Shown: positions 38,105 through 51,157 of the stretch, piece after piece
Layout of the letters: each line of letters begins with the position of its first letter
How positions within the stretch are numbered: position 1 is the first letter of the stretch
Origin: Microcebus murinus
Lineage: Eukaryota; Chordata; Mammalia; Primates; Cheirogaleidae
Assembly: GCF_040939455.1 (NCBI RefSeq)
Contig: NC_134110.1
Coordinates: 101,027,001 to 101,091,000 of the forward strand
Length of the DNA stretch: 64,000 nt
Direction: 5' to 3'
Notes under the pieces: generated by a model
The model's input: the letters and a program-made list of their open reading frames with translations, nothing else
Told to the model about the DNA's origin: nothing
Databases searched by the model: none
Translations under genes and position numbers: made by a program

Positions 38105-38205
38105 GCCAGGGAATTCGTGCTTTAATCCCTGCTCTATCCCGGTACTTAGAATGCCTGGTACATGTTAAGGGCTGAATAAACATTTATTGGATGAATCAAT
38201 AATGA
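38105..38205 (+). mobile_element. L2 3' end fragment
   Basis: GGTACTTAGAATGCCTGGTA, then GCTGAATAAACATTTATTGG and ATGAATCAATAATGAAT: the sense L2 terminus with its short tail repeats. Confidence 0.65.
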
Positions 38206-38689
38206 ATGACATTTTTTTGTTAATTTCTTTTTGGCCTCTCTAACTACTATTTTTCAGTCTTTTCTTTTCCCCCAGGTTTTTGCTCCCTGTTCTTCCATCT
38301 TCCCTTTAAATATGGCCTCAGTTTCTCTCCAGAGTTGCAGGCTCACACTGGCTGGATATTTTACACGGCTCTCTCTGCAGCACCATCTTCTCAGCATGCA
38401 TAACACAGACTCTCCTCGAGATTAGAACCTTTATTGTTATTGTTGTTGCTGGGATCTCCATGAAAGTCACGCCATTGCCGTGCTTCCAGTTGCTCACGCC
38501 TGACACAGATGTCTTTTCCAGGCTCCCCTTTCACCTTGTGCAGGCACATCTGCATCATCCCACGTGGCCACGGACCGTGTCTACACCTTCAGTAAGTCTT
38601 GCTGGTATAAGCGCGCTGGCCTCCCAGCCAGTCTTGAGACTCTTGTCTTTCCCTGTTCCAGCAGTCACACGTCTTTCTAAAGAGTTGCC

Positions 38690-39068
38690 CTGGTTAAAAT
38701 ATTGAGTAGATGCCAGCTGTAGACAAAGTAAACTCCAAACCCTCAATTTGATATTAACATCTTGGCTCCAACTTAAATGTGTGGCTTTATTCTCACTATT
38801 CCAGCAGACCCTATAGTCCGGCCATACCTCTCCACTTGATAGGTCTTGAAAACATTACCATAATTTTCTGCACTCTTTGTTTAAATTACTCTTTCTGTCT
38901 AGAAGGCCACTCCCCCACCCCAGTACACGTGCGTCTGAATGCTCCAGGGGAGCACAAAACCCTAGCAGGTAACAATTAGATCTTACACGAGTCTGTCCCA
39001 CTCTGGCACTAACACAGTGCTTTGCATGAAGGAAGAAATTGGTGTTTACTGTTAATAAATTGAACTTA
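38690..39068 (+). mobile_element. L2 LINE 3' region
   Basis: AAAGTAAACTCCAAACCCTC, ATCTTGGCTCCAACTTAAAT, CTCTTTCTGTCTAGAAGGCC and finally ACTAACACAGTGCTTTGCAT follow the L2 end of ORF2 into the 3' UTR. Frames are broken. Confidence 0.65.
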
Positions 39069-39585
39069 AAGAAAATGAACAAAAGGAAAGTAAACGTAAA
39101 GAGCACAAGCATCTACCAAAGTATCATATTTTATGCCAAAAGATGATGATTTTAACTCTTTAAGAAGAATAAAAGCAATAACCAAACAACAATAGTCAAT
39201 TCAGGTAAATCTACTTACATCAGTACAATTTTAAGCTTTGCAACCAATTAGCATGACAAACCCAGGCAAAGCCAATTTCAACCTGGATAAATATTTCCAT
39301 TTTTGAATTTAATCTAATCAAATAGAGTAAATTAATGAAAAACATCTGCCTTGTCTCAAGAAATGTCCCAGTAAACTAGCTTTAATGAGACAAGAACTAA
39401 TTTCATTATCCTTCTGATATAAGACAAGGAAAGGTTAGGACACGAAAGGAATAATGTGCTTTAGTGTCAGAAGACACAGATAATGTGCAATAATTCAACC
39501 ATCTAAGAATTTAGAGATGACCTTTATAATAAAAAGTATGACATAGTCTTCTTGCTAAACTCAAATTTTTCTTATTTTTTTAAAA
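39069..39585. other. Unassigned AT-rich DNA
   Basis: No gene or repeat recognised between the L2 and the antisense L1. Confidence 0.5.
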
Positions 39586-40006
39586 AAATAAACAAAACAT
39601 GTTCATTGTGGGAAGTTTGGGTAGCACAAGCAAGCCGAACTAAAAACATGTTAATAATAATCTCCCTACCCACAGAAAACCACCCTTTGCATTTTAGTGT
39701 AGATTTCCAGTCATTATTTTGTCCTGTCCTTCTTGTGCATAAATGAATGTGTGTTGCGTGTGTGTAGGTATAAGGTCATATATTCATTCTGTGCATATAA
39801 TAGAATTTAGATCATACTGTACATAATATTTTTAACTTGCCTATTTTTTTAGATAATATGTCACACACATCTTCCCAAGTCATTAATATCCTTCAAAAAC
39901 ATCATTTGAACAGTTGCATAGTAATCCATTTCATTATTGTGCTATACCCAGAATGTTCTCAGCTGTTTACTATCATAAGCAGTACTTTGAAATGAGCTTT
40001 CAGCTT

Positions 40007-40048
40007 ATTTCAATGAGCTTATTTCAATGAGCTTATTTCAATGAGCTT
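40007..40048 (+). repeat. 14-bp tandem triplication
   Basis: Three perfect copies of ATTTCAATGAGCTT, followed at once by AAAGCTCATTTC, which pairs with the last unit to make a hairpin. Confidence 0.95.
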
Positions 40049-41584
40049 AAAGCTCATTTCATTATATATACTCTATTTTTATATATACTGTTTTTTTTTA
40101 ATTTTTAAAGACAAATTCCTGTGTGAAAATCTTGAGACAGAAGATATATAAAATATTAAATGTTTTGATAATTATGGTCACACTCTTCACAAGATAGGTT
40201 ATATGAAATTAAACTGGCGTTGACATTCCGTGTGTACATCCACATGCTCCCAATCTTATCAACAATGGATGCCAATATTCTGTACCAGTAAGACTAAGTT
40301 ATTTAATATGCTTATTCATCACTTGCATTTCTTCTTTTGTGAACTTATCTGGCATATTCTTTGAATATTTTTCATATGAAGACATTTTTCTTTTCCTTTT
40401 TAATTTTGAAGAGTTCTTCATATTCTTTTTTGTGTGAAATATTTCAAATAGAGAACAAAATATAAAGACTAATATAAAATGTTTTAACCTAGCATGCAAC
40501 TTCATGAAATCTTAACAATTTGCTTTACTTTTTTTAAGCTCCGATACATTACCTATAAAGTAGGAGCCCTTCACCCTGACATATTTACCTTCTTCCCACC
40601 TGATGGGAATCCTCTTACTTTCTTTGAGCCCATGCAGTTTTTGTATTATTACTACCATTGTAGGTATTTAATTACCTATAAATTACAAAGTTTACATTGA
40701 TAATATGTATGTGTTTATACTTTTGTAGACTTAGAGACTAAAGTCTAAGTGTATATACTATATAATTCTATATAATATACCATATCTATGTGGATATTGC
40801 TAAAAATCATGGTATATATATCATATGTACATAAAATCACTGGTGGATTTGACTTATTCATGTGTAATTTAAGATTTTGTATCTATATCTGTTAAAAATA
40901 AATTGGTTTAGACAAATCTTTTCTTATGCTTTTGTTTTCTGGTTTGGGTATTAAGCTTATATTATCCTCACAAAAAAGTTCACTGTGTTTCCTACCTTTC
41001 TCTAAAATATTTTGTTTAAGAAATGGATTCTCTGTTTATTCAAGTGTTGGCAAAAGTTTACTGATAAAATTAAGCCACTGTTGTATCTGTATCTATATCC
41101 TTTTATCATTCAAAATATTGTTTATTTATTCTTTTTCTCTCTTTTCCTTGATATTTGCTAGAAATTTTTCCAGTTTCTTCAGCATAAAATTTTTTTTATC
41201 TGTCCTGTATGTTACAAATACTTTTTCTAATTTGTCATTCAAATACCAGTTTTGTTTATGGTACTTTTTCATATAGAAGAGTTTTTTATATTTATGTTTA
41301 TTTCTATTTGTTAATTTTAAAATGTTTATATATTCTCTAGTGCTATGTGTTTTTAATTTTTAATTTAACTGCTGTGTATATTTAAATTTTTTTTAAGTTT
41401 TAGCTTATATTGGAAACTTGGAATCTTAACCAAAGTTTTCTCAAATGTTTTGCCAGTTGTTCCAACATCAATTATTAAATTTTTATTCTACTACTTTGAA
41501 AAGCTAATTTGAAAGCTATTATTTTCTAAATTTTATTTATATTCTGTTCTATATCTATTTTAACTCATAGATCTGTCCCATAGC

Positions 41585-41919
41585 TTTTTTTTTTTTTTTT
41601 TTTTTGAGACAGAGTCTCGCTTTGTTGCCCAGGCTAGAGTGAGTGCCGTGGCGTCCTAGCTCACAGCAACCTCAAACTCCTGGGCTCGAGTGATCCTTCT
41701 GCCTCAGCCTCCCGGGTAGCTGGGACTACAGGCATGCGCCACCATGCCCGGCTAATTTTTTTATATATATATCAGTTGGCCAATTAATTTCTTTCTATTT
41801 ATAGTAGAGACGGGGTCTCGCTCTTGCTCAGGCTGGTTTTGAACTCCTGACCTTGAGCAATCCGCCCGCCTCGGCCTCCCAAGAGCTAGGATTACAGGCG
41901 TGAGCCACAGCGCCCGGCC
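41585..41919 (-). mobile_element. Lemur-type dimeric Alu, complete
   Basis: Full-length Alu on the minus strand: poly(T) at 41,585-41,605, then the right and left 7SL-derived arms, ending GCGCCCGGCC at 41,919. The linker and right-arm words TTGGCCAATTAATTTC and CTCTTGCTCAGGCTGG mark the lemur lineage. The target duplication CCCATAGCTTTTTT is present at 41,577 and 41,920. It sits inside an older L1. Confidence 0.95.
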
Positions 41920-42400
41920 CCCATAGCTTTTTTATCATTATATTTTATAAAATGTTTTTAAATAGAAGTAAAATAATACCCTGTCCTATTTCTTTCCTTA
42001 TTTAAAATTATTTGGTCTTTTCTTTCAGATTCACCTTGTAATTATGTCTATATTCTCATCAAATTTTAAGGACTTTCTCCAATTTGCATTAAATACATTG
42101 ATTAAAGTGGATACAGAGTAACATTTTTATAGTATTAAGTTTTCACATTTAAGACAGAAATACGTCACTTCCATTCATTTTAATTTTTTGTATTTGGTAA
42201 AGTTTCGTTGTTTCATTATAAATATCATTTAAGTTTTCTGTTAAGTTTATTCTTACATATTTTATATTTTTACAACTGCTGGAAATGAAATTATTTCTGT
42301 TTGTTTTTGCCCATTTTTGTATGTGTTCCAGGTACTTGTTCTCTTTCAGGAAAATTTGAAAAAATTGCAAATAATTGTTGACATCCATTCTCCATCCTGA

Positions 42401-44038
42401 CTAAATTATTTGATGTGAGCTTTTAGCACACATTGCCAAAATTCAGCCATAGCAACCCTTTCATTTCCAGGTAGTCCTGTGATTCTAATAAGGGACCTTG
42501 CCAGCTGGGTCTCGGGAGTCCTGAGAAGCTTGGCCTGTGGTAAGGAAGACTGCCCGCCCTTTCCCAGCTACTCAGTTCAAATTTAGCCCCATGCTCAATT
42601 CTCCTGGTTCCAGTTCTGGGTCAAATGGTCCTACATGCCATATCGAATCTTACTCTAATAGCACTGTGATGTTGGGATTATTTTTGTCATTCAAAGGAGA
42701 GCAATTTTTGGTTCAAAAGGTATATCAGGGTCAGAGTGTTCTTTCTGTCACATGAGATAATTTGGAAATTTCATCTATTGCTTCAAAGAATAGAAGAAAG
42801 CATAAACAGTATTATAAGGTTTTTTATGGGGTTAAGCTTTGCTTCATGCAGCTAATTTGCTACCATGAGAAACTTGGGAACAGGGAGTCTAAATTTAGCA
42901 TGTGTTTTCATAGAAAATATGCAGCATAAATATTGTTACTAAACAATGACATCTAGCTCAAGCCCATTATAAGGAGGTCTCTCAGACAGCTCTGGACAAT
43001 TGATATTCTGTTCCCAATTATACTATTTGCTTATTGAATGAATAAGCATTAAAGTCTGTCAGTCTTCAACAAGAACCATTCTTATATTCGTAAGTGGCAA
43101 ATTATACTTGTGTATTTTCTTTTCTCTCTGAAGTTAATTGCAGAGTAAATGTGATTTAGGTCTGTTTTTTAAAAACACTGCCTTTTGTGTATATTATTTT
43201 AATAAGAATCAACAAGGCCTTGTTTTGAGGGCTTGAAGAACTGGTTGTTATTTTGGAAATAGAAAAGCAAAAAGTACATAAATCCATGAACATATAACAG
43301 AAGAAATTCAGTCAGGAAATTTTTTTTAAGCAATGTCCACTCCAAAAGATATTATTAATGAAATTATGAGACTCTTTAAAGAACTGGAGAATACAGAAAA
43401 ATAGTGTCAGCCTATATAATGTATTTCCAGGGGGTTGGGGACAGCTCTCCAGCTTAAAAAGTATATCTTATCTATTCAGCTTTTAATATCTGTTATTTTT
43501 GTCACTATGAAGAAGTAAATTAACATAATTGAGCACCTCTGTGTACCAGATATTTCAACATATATTTCCTCCTTAAATCTTCATGATGCAAACCTCATAT
43601 GATGCTGCTCTTGGGAGAGGACAAGGAGGCAGAAATGAGACACCTTTCTGGCCTTAATATCCTATCAATCTAAAATTAAATTGGGGGCAATTATGGGAAA
43701 CTCCACTCTATGGCTGGGAGTCATGCCCTTTTTCCAGATTCCAACAGACTGTTCAAATGACAGATATACTAGAAGTATGCAAAGAAATCACCCCTGAAGA
43801 TAAACCTGAAGTTTAATTCAGGGGCAGGATGAGCTTATATAGGGAGCCCAAAAGCCTGCCCCATGGAAAGCTCAAAGTTGAGGCATGAGAACTCACAAGA
43901 GGACCCATGGCCAGAGAGTCACGAGATCGGTTACTCACGACAGGTAGTTCTCACACTCACCATCTGTAGTCTCTAACCACTCCAAATGAGTCTCTCCAGA
44001 GGGAGCCAAGGTGAGGAGAAGAGTGTGGGATAGGGGAA
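42401..44038. other. Unassigned DNA with a possible MIR remnant
   Basis: No gene recognised. At 43,515-43,620 TAATTGAGCACCTCTGTGTA and CTTAAATCTTCATGATGCAA suggest a reversed MIR fragment. The rest shows nothing I can name. Confidence 0.4.
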
Positions 44039-44457
44039 TGTCTTAGTCCATTTGTGTTGCTATAAAGGAATACCTGAGGCTGCGTGATTTATAAAGAAAA
44101 GAGGTTTATTTGACTCACAATTCTGGATGGCTGGATAGTTCAAGATTGGGCACCTGCACCTGGTGAGCACCTAAGGCTGCCTCCACTCATGGCAGAAGGT
44201 GAAGGGGAGCCAGACTGTGCGGAGATCACCTGGCAAGAGAGGAAGCAAGAGAGAGAGCAGAGGAGCCACTCTCTATAACACCCAGGAACTGATAGCATGA
44301 CAACTAACGCACGTCTCCACTCCAGGGGAGTATTAATCCATTAATTTATTCATGAGGAATCCACCCCCATGGCCCAAATACTTCCAATTATGTCCCACCT
44401 TCAACACGGGAGTCAAATTCCAACATGAGGTTTGGTGGGGATAAACAAACCATAGCA
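44039..44457 (-). mobile_element. MaLR-type LTR (MST/THE1-like), antisense
   Basis: Reversed MaLR LTR: TGTCTTAGTCCATTTGTG at the + start, then GATTTATAAAGAAAAGAGGT, CTCATGGCAGAAGGTGAAGG, and TGAGGTTTGGTGGGGATAAA near the + end, finishing CATAGCA. On the minus strand it begins TGCTATGG and ends CTAAGACA. Flanking 5-base target duplications were not identifiable. Confidence 0.8.
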
Positions 44458-47400
44458 AAGCTATAGCAGGGAGGTAGAGCCTGGGAGAGATGTTCATGCC
44501 TCCCTGAGTTTCCCTGCACTCCTGTGGGGTGCAGAGAGACTCTAGGTGCTGCACACAAGCCTGAGCAAGGGAAAAGTGATTGAGAGCACAACTGACAGCT
44601 AGAGAAGTAGCCAAAGAGATGTCTATAGACAAGCCGAAGATCCCTAAAGCAGAAGCCTCAGAGTTGCAACCCGAGCCGATACAGAAACAGATACAGAACA
44701 TGGATGAGCCCTGGGAAACCCACACATGGTGCATGCTGAGACGGGAGCCGAGTACAGAGAGAGACCAGCAAGAGGTCCCATTGCTGCCTTGCATAGAGAA
44801 TAAGCAACAAAGGTTACATGTGCTGAGGATGCAGGGTGAGCCCAGGGCCCAGGGCTTTCTCCTACACAAAGGGATGAGGGAAAGATGCAAGGGAGGCATC
44901 TTAACAATAACTAAATATTTACCCAAGAGAGGCTGAGTTTACACCCAAAGTGACCGAGTTATCTTGAAGTAGCAAGATTAAGAGTTTTGCCATGAGAGGA
45001 AATGGAGTTTCTGAAATAAATTAAGTTTAGCTACAAAGAAATAAAGAAAGTTATATGTTTTCCCTGATGAGTTTCTAGGCCATGAAATCATACTGGCTAC
45101 ACCAGATAAGAAAGCTGTTTCCCTAGTAGAAACAAGTTTGATGCTCTTTCTAGCTCAAAACCACATTGCCATGCCTCAAAAATCTTCTCTGTTCCCTTAT
45201 TCCACAAAAATTTATTGAGCAACTATTAAGGACCAGGCATCACATGGAAAGGGGTGGCAGGGACAAGAAGATTAGTGAAATGAGGCTGGCAGAAAAATAA
45301 ATAGTGGGTGGCAATAAGCCCTACATAGGAAGGTGCTGCTGAGCCCAAGGGAAGGACAGGTTAACCCCAAGGGAGGAGGCAGTGCTAGCCAGAGAGAGCA
45401 TCAAAGAATGTGGCGTCACTTACCCAAGAGAGGAGGAAGAGGAGGAAGAAGAAGACAACAATGACTCATTAAATAGCTGGCCAGCCAATTGAAGGGCAAC
45501 GGGCACTAGTTCCAAAAAGAAGCAATAGCACATACAACCACTGAGAGGCCAGCAAGGGAGAAGCAGAGGCAAGGGCTGGGGTGGGAGGTGGGGGGTGACA
45601 GAGATGTGGGACAGAGACAGTGCTTGTGATGCACTCAGAGGACACAGTGCTATGGAGTGGGACAGGCCTGGGGGACCGATTACCCTTATCAACTAGACTC
45701 AGGAGTTTGGGGCTTTAAATAGGGAAGTGCTATGAACAAATACAGGGCGATGTTGAGAACAGAGTGGCAGGGACTGCTAAAGAAACGTGTTGAAGATGGT
45801 AAAGAAACTTTATCCAAATGGGAGCTACAACCCTGGAGTTTCTAGCAGGTGAGAGAGACTGGGCTCAACTCTGGATACGCAAAGGCAGAATGAGAACTGG
45901 CAGCCCAGGAGCAGGGTGGTGCATGGACATCACCAAGAAGCAATGGCGGGGTGGGGGACTCTGGCTAGGCTGACCTAACAGCGTTCCTGGAGAAGGTGAA
46001 GGCCGGCCAGGGGGAGCAGACATCACCCGGGAGTGAGGGCGCCGAGGACCCAAGCTGACACCAGACAATGGAAGTGGAGGATTCCAGCTAAACCGAATTA
46101 GGAGTCTTGCTAGAACTAGACCCTTCAAGGAAGGACACAGGAGTCCGAGGCCAGGCTTGGTGAGAAAGAGAGCCCAGAAGAGCCAGATTGGAGTTAACGC
46201 AGGAGAGGATCTTTGTCACCACGTGTACGGTCAACACGGCCGCATTCTTGCCGCAGGGCAGGACGGCCAGGCGCTGTCAGTGTGCTTTCGTGGTTCTCTT
46301 GCCCTTTTATTCTGGCAAAAATCCTTTGCAGATAGACCTTGTTTTTTCTCTAAAAATGGTCATTTTTAATAACATTTAACTTTCCATTTATACTGACAAA
46401 ATTATGCCAGGTTGTTTTATTTTGTTTTTTCAATATTTAACTTTTATTGGGAGAGTTCAACCTCCTCCTTGGCCTTTGAGGAGTTTGGAGACGCTCAAGT
46501 TTTGCCTTCTCATTTCCAACAGTGTAGGGAAGAGATCCCAAATTTTGGGAACACAATGGATAGGAATGTCTAGTTTCTAAAATAGAAACCAGTTGGAAAA
46601 TTGTCAAAAATGCTGGTGGAAAGTTTGTGCTGTTCCCATATCTCAGAAACGCTTTCTAGCTGCGGCGTGCCACGGGGTGCTCAGAGACTCTCAGATGTTT
46701 GGGTTTTTCTCTTCTATCTCGCGTCCTTGAGAAATGTATAATCTTAGGAAAAAGAAAGGCAGGCAGGCATGCTCCAATGGATGAGAGTGAAGTGGGCAAA
46801 CGGTTTCTCTCCATGCACCCAAAGTAGGGGCAGAATGGTACAGATGAGGAGGGAAATGTTCTGTATTATTTGGCACAAAATCCAAGTAAAATTCAACCTG
46901 GTTCCTTTTAAATATGTCAGGAAACCTCATTTGTTTTTAAGGTGCCTGTAAATCAGAATTTAAAGTAACTCTGGCTATCAGGGCTAAAGTGTACCTTTGT
47001 GCTTCCTGTGAAATGAGCAGCTTACAAAGCAATCTAAAAATGTGAGCAAGGAAAATACTTAAGTCTCGAAAGTATTTTAGGGCAATTTAGAAAACCACTT
47101 TATATGTAAATTTTGTTCCTGGACACTGAATATAGTCATAAATTATCCATTTATTAAAGTATTTACTTCATATAAAAGGCTCCCATTCCTACCCGTCAGC
47201 ATCTTCACAGAGTGTGCTTAATGTACTTTAAAGTAATTAAATAAAATTTCTTAATATTCCAAAACCCCACATTTTTCCTTATCATGTTGATGGTCTCCAA
47301 ATTTTACTCTGCAAAGAATTTGCCACAGTTGCAAACTTAGCCATAGAAAGATAAGTCAGGTAAGTAAAACAAGTCAGGTAAGTAAAAAAAAGCACATGGT

Positions 47401-47490
47401 TCACCAAAGGACTCCACCGCATGCCTCGCAGCGTGGGGTGAGGCACACGGCAGCTCCAGTAAGGCAAGGGACAGTCTTAAAAACAACACG
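44458..47490. other. Unassigned DNA with a possible L2 remnant
   Basis: At 45,195-45,260 the words CACAAAAATTTATTGAGCAA and GGACCAGGCATCACA look like a reversed L2 end. Elsewhere no repeat or gene is clear. A 197-codon minus frame (44,333-44,926) overlaps the LTR and has no protein-like features. Confidence 0.4.
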
Positions 47491-47504
47491 AAACAAATGC
47501 AGCA

Positions 47505-47629
47505 GGGCTGGGCGCGGTGGCACGTGCCTGCAGACCCCACGAGCTGGGAGGCTGAGGTGAGAGGATCCAGTGAGCCCAGGAGTTCGAGTCCTGACTGGGC
47601 TACGTAGAGAGACTCCCATCTCAAAAATA
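47505..47629 (+). mobile_element. Alu-like monomer (FLAM/FAM type)
   Basis: A single 7SL-derived arm: GGCTGGGCGCGGTGGCACGT, GGGAGGCTGAGGTGAGAGGA, GAGCCCAGGAGTTCGAGTCC, ending CCCATCTCAAAAATAAAAT. An imperfect target duplication, AAACAAATGCAGCA at 47,491 versus AAATAAATGCAACA at 47,630, flanks it. One arm only, so it derives from the older monomeric family or is a monomeric descendant. Confidence 0.8.
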
Positions 47630-47799
47630 AAATAAATGCAACACAGATTTAAACCATTTTTCTCATTGAAAACAAAACTCCTTCATTCTGTCAATTAATC
47701 TGGACTCGTGCTAAGCAGCAGTAGATTCCCCGTGTTGTCAGCCTGTTGGTGCACCACGAAGCGTCAGAGCGGAAAGGGACGGTGGGCGGGAAGGGGCTT

Positions 47800-48239
47800 T
47801 GGGCGTGGGTTGAACGGTGGTCCCCAAGGAAACATGTCGCGCTCTGACCCCCAACAGCGGGTACTTGCTGTGTATGGTAAAAGAGTGAGTACTGCCTTAT
47901 ATGGCCAAAAGCTGTGATGAAAGAGGTCTTGGCGAGGAGTGGCTTATGCTGAGTCGTCAGGGCGGCGCTGAAGCCACGCTCAAGTGTGCCAGCAGGGAGG
48001 ACGCGGGGAAGTTACACAGACGCAGGAGCTGGAGGGACGTGGCCACAAGCCCAGGCACGCGACGGCCTCCAGAAGATAAAACAGCAAACGTCGGCGACCC
48101 TCCTTGAGCCCCGGGGGCAGCATGGCTCTGCCAGATCTTGACTTCAGTCGCCTGGCCCCCGGCACTGTGGCAGAACAAACGTGCGTGTGAAACCACCGAG
48201 TCTGTGGCACTTTTTTACAGCAGCAACAGGAAACTAGTA
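47800..48239 (+). mobile_element. MLT1-type MaLR LTR
   Basis: GGGTTGAACGGTGGTCCCCA near the start, ACGTGGCCACAAGCCCAGGC, then GTGAAACCACCGAGTCTGTG and a terminal CAACAGGAAACTAGTA: the MLT1 order in sense orientation. GC-rich and diverged. Confidence 0.7.
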
Positions 48240-48513
48240 TTGTCTCATTGTACAGAAAACGAAGGCCCGGAGAGGCCACAGCCTCCTGTCCTGCAACCAC
48301 TAGCGACAGAGCTGCAAACCAGCCTCCCTGCACCCGGGCTCCGGGCCAGCCCCAGGGCCACCCTAGAGCCCTCTCTCCAGCTGTCATCCCACCTGACTTT
48401 TCTGCCACAAGTGACACCGTCGGGCCCCCCTCTATTTTTGGATCCCATGGCACCGAGCTCTTCAGCACGCCCTCTTTTCCCTGCCCTCTTTTTGTCTCCA
48501 TGTGTTTCTTTTT

Positions 48514-48842
<329 letters not shown>

Positions 48843-49319
48843 CTCCATTTGTTTCTTTTTGCTCTTCTCTCTTATTGTTCCCATGCCCATCCTCAACGTT
48901 TTGCCCCAGCGCTGTGCTTGCCTCTCCCTGGTCGTAGCAGTTCTTTGAAGGATCTCATTTGACCCTGAAGTTGCAGAGTCTCCCTGGAACTCCAGTTGGG
49001 TTGTCACAGCCGTGGCTTCTCTTTTGCGCTTTTAACTCACTTCACCTCTGATTACTGGTGGCTCGCCCTGCCTGGATGTCCCAGGGCATCTCATTCTTCC
49101 TCCGCAAGCCTGTTCTTCCTCCTTCCTTCCCTGCCGCAGGTGCCTGCGCCTGTCCTGGGAGTCCCGGGCCGGGCTCCTCGGCACCCACAGGCGCCCTTCC
49201 CCTCTGCCCACGCGCTGCTGCCCTAACGTGAGAGCTCGTTCCCGGAGACGCAACAGCTGCAATAACTTCTAGTGGTTTTTCTTCCAGTTCCACCTGCTAT
49301 CTGCCTCTCAGGCAAACCT

Positions 49320-49868
49320 CTTGTGTGCATTTCTGTTGCTGCTGTAACAAATCACCACAAATGTTGTGGCTTAAACCGCACATACTTACTATCTCACAGT
49401 GCCACAGTTCCGCAGTCTGACAAGCATCGCTGGGCTACATCCACGGCGTGTATCAGGGCGGTGCTCCTTTCTACAGGCTCTAGGGGAGGATCCATCTCCT
49501 TGACTCTCCCAGCTTCTACAGGCGGCCTGCAGTCCTTGGCTCGTGGCCTCTTCCCCCGTCCTCAATGCCAGCAGCGCCAGGCCACATCCGCCCACGCTGC
49601 CCTCTCTCTGGTCCTCTCTTCTGCCTCCCTATCCTACTGTAAGGATGCTTGGAGTGCACTGGGTCCTCCCTGAGCACCAGGATGATCTCTTCATCTCAGA
49701 GTTTGGATATCGTTTAGAAATCCTAATTAGAAATGTTAGAAATCACTAATTAGAAACGTTAATTCCACCTGCAGCCCTAATTCCCCTGTGCCATGTAAGG
49801 TAACACATTCCTGGGGACTGGGGCTTAGGACATACACTATTTAGGGGTCCCCATTCTACCTGCTGCAG
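49320..49868 (-). mobile_element. MLT1-type MaLR LTR, antisense
   Basis: Reversed MLT1: TGCTGCTGTAACAAATCACC, GGCTCTAGGGGAGGATCCAT, CAGGATGATCTCTTCATCTC, then GGGGTCCCCATTCTACCTGC at the + end. A small local duplication of AATTAGAAATGTT lies near 49,720-49,765. Confidence 0.75.
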
Positions 49869-49889
49869 CTTGCCTCACTCTGTTCACTG

Positions 49890-50240
49890 CCCTGTCCTGG
49901 TTCAGGCCCTAATTTATTAGCTTCTCCAAAAACCTTTCATTTAACTGGCCTCCCTGCCTCCAGTCTCTCCTTTTCCCCAGCCCTCCGTGATGCCCCTGTC
50001 ACTTCTCTGAAACACAGATTAAATTAAGCCACTGTCATTCGTATTCTCCCTCGTTGTTACAATGTCCTTGGACCTGGATGTCCCAACTTCCTTCTGCAGC
50101 CACTGCTCCTAACATGCCTCAAGCCACACAGGTCTGTGTGCCACTCCTCAAGCAGGCCCTTGACTCTGGGCTGCTTCTCCTGCTGTTCCCCTCCCTGGCG
50201 TGCCCTTTCCTCTTCCCCCCTCTGGCCCACAAACACCTTC
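49890..50240 (+). mobile_element. L2 LINE ORF2 3' fragment
   Basis: Clusters such as TTTAACTGGCCTCCCTGCCT, ATTAAGCCACTGTCATTCG and GTGCCCTTTCCTCTT match the L2 end-of-coding region in style. Frames are broken. Confidence 0.5.
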
Positions 50241-51157
50241 GCCACGAAACCCATACAAACCTGGGTGCTGACTGCAGGCCGAGGGAGGCGAACAGACTCC
50301 GGATGTATCTTGAATGTGGAAAGATGTTCCAGTTACTTCAAGGCAGGAAGGAGGGAAAGGGGAGACCCCAAGAGGACTCTGGTGCTGCCTCGCGCGGGGG
50401 TGGGTGACACCCAGGAAAGCACAGCGTTCGTTGGCAGGCGAGAAACACCTTTGTGCGGATCTCGGGTGAGCTGCACATGCAGGCCTGCAGCTGTGGCTCT
50501 CGGCCAGGGGAAGACACAGACCCGCTAAGGAAGGACATCATCACAGCGGGCCGCATCCAGCGTCTTCTCTCAGGAGCCTCTTTCGCGGCCAGCCTTGCTG
50601 CCTTAGAGGAGACGGCCGGGACGCAGCAGGAATTCCTTCCTTCCTGCAGAACTTAGCCATTCCTGTGTGGCGCGAGGCCACAGCTGGGTGACAGAAGCTA
50701 CACGGGCACGTGTGTTTTACAGAATCTCAAGTCATCAATCCTCTGCTTAACATTTCACTGGAGAGCACAGGTCAGTAAGGTTTTTTCTTTTTTTTTTATT
50801 TTGCAGACAGACAAAACAGAAGCTTGTTTACAACCGCCTGCCTTTGCAGCCTAAGCTCGGAGTAGCCAAGCAAAAAAGCAAAAAATAAACTCCTCTCACC
50901 TTCCCGGACAGCTGGTATTTTAGATATCAGCTCAAACGATATCCAAATGTTTCCAGAATGATTCTCCAAGGTGAATTTTTTTAAAAGAAGTGATTCTTTG
51001 AGGTTGTTTCCTACTAGAGCTCTTTGGGCAAATTAATCCTCCAAGTCAGTTTTCTTTCCTCAAAGACTTCTTGTCCTCCCCCCCCCTTCTTCCTACTGCC
51101 TGTTTCTGCCGGAAGCCACGGTCCCCGTGATACCGGGCCGGAGTTAAGTTATGGGAC
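50241..51157. other. Unassigned DNA, partly GC-rich
   Basis: Positions 50,240-50,700 are GC- and CpG-richer; 50,700-51,100 is AT-richer. No repeat or gene recognised. It borders the minisatellite. Confidence 0.4.

Larger units (their letters stand above)
39586..42400 (-). mobile_element. Old L1, antisense, split by an Alu
   Basis: Reversed L1 running from the 3' UTR (39,600-40,000, with GATCATACTGTACATAATAT and TTGCATAGTAATCCATTTCA on the + strand) through decayed 3' sequence (40,310-40,440) to late ORF2 (42,000-42,400, with a GCATTAAATACATTGATTAA-type stretch). Heavily decayed; a lemur Alu lies inside at 41,585-41,919. A 14-base triplication lies within it at 40,007. Confidence 0.7.

Noticed and set aside
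44333..44926. 197-codon minus-strand open frame as a gene
   Set aside because: It begins in unique DNA and ends inside an LTR, has no domain, and fits a chance frame in moderately GC-rich DNA.
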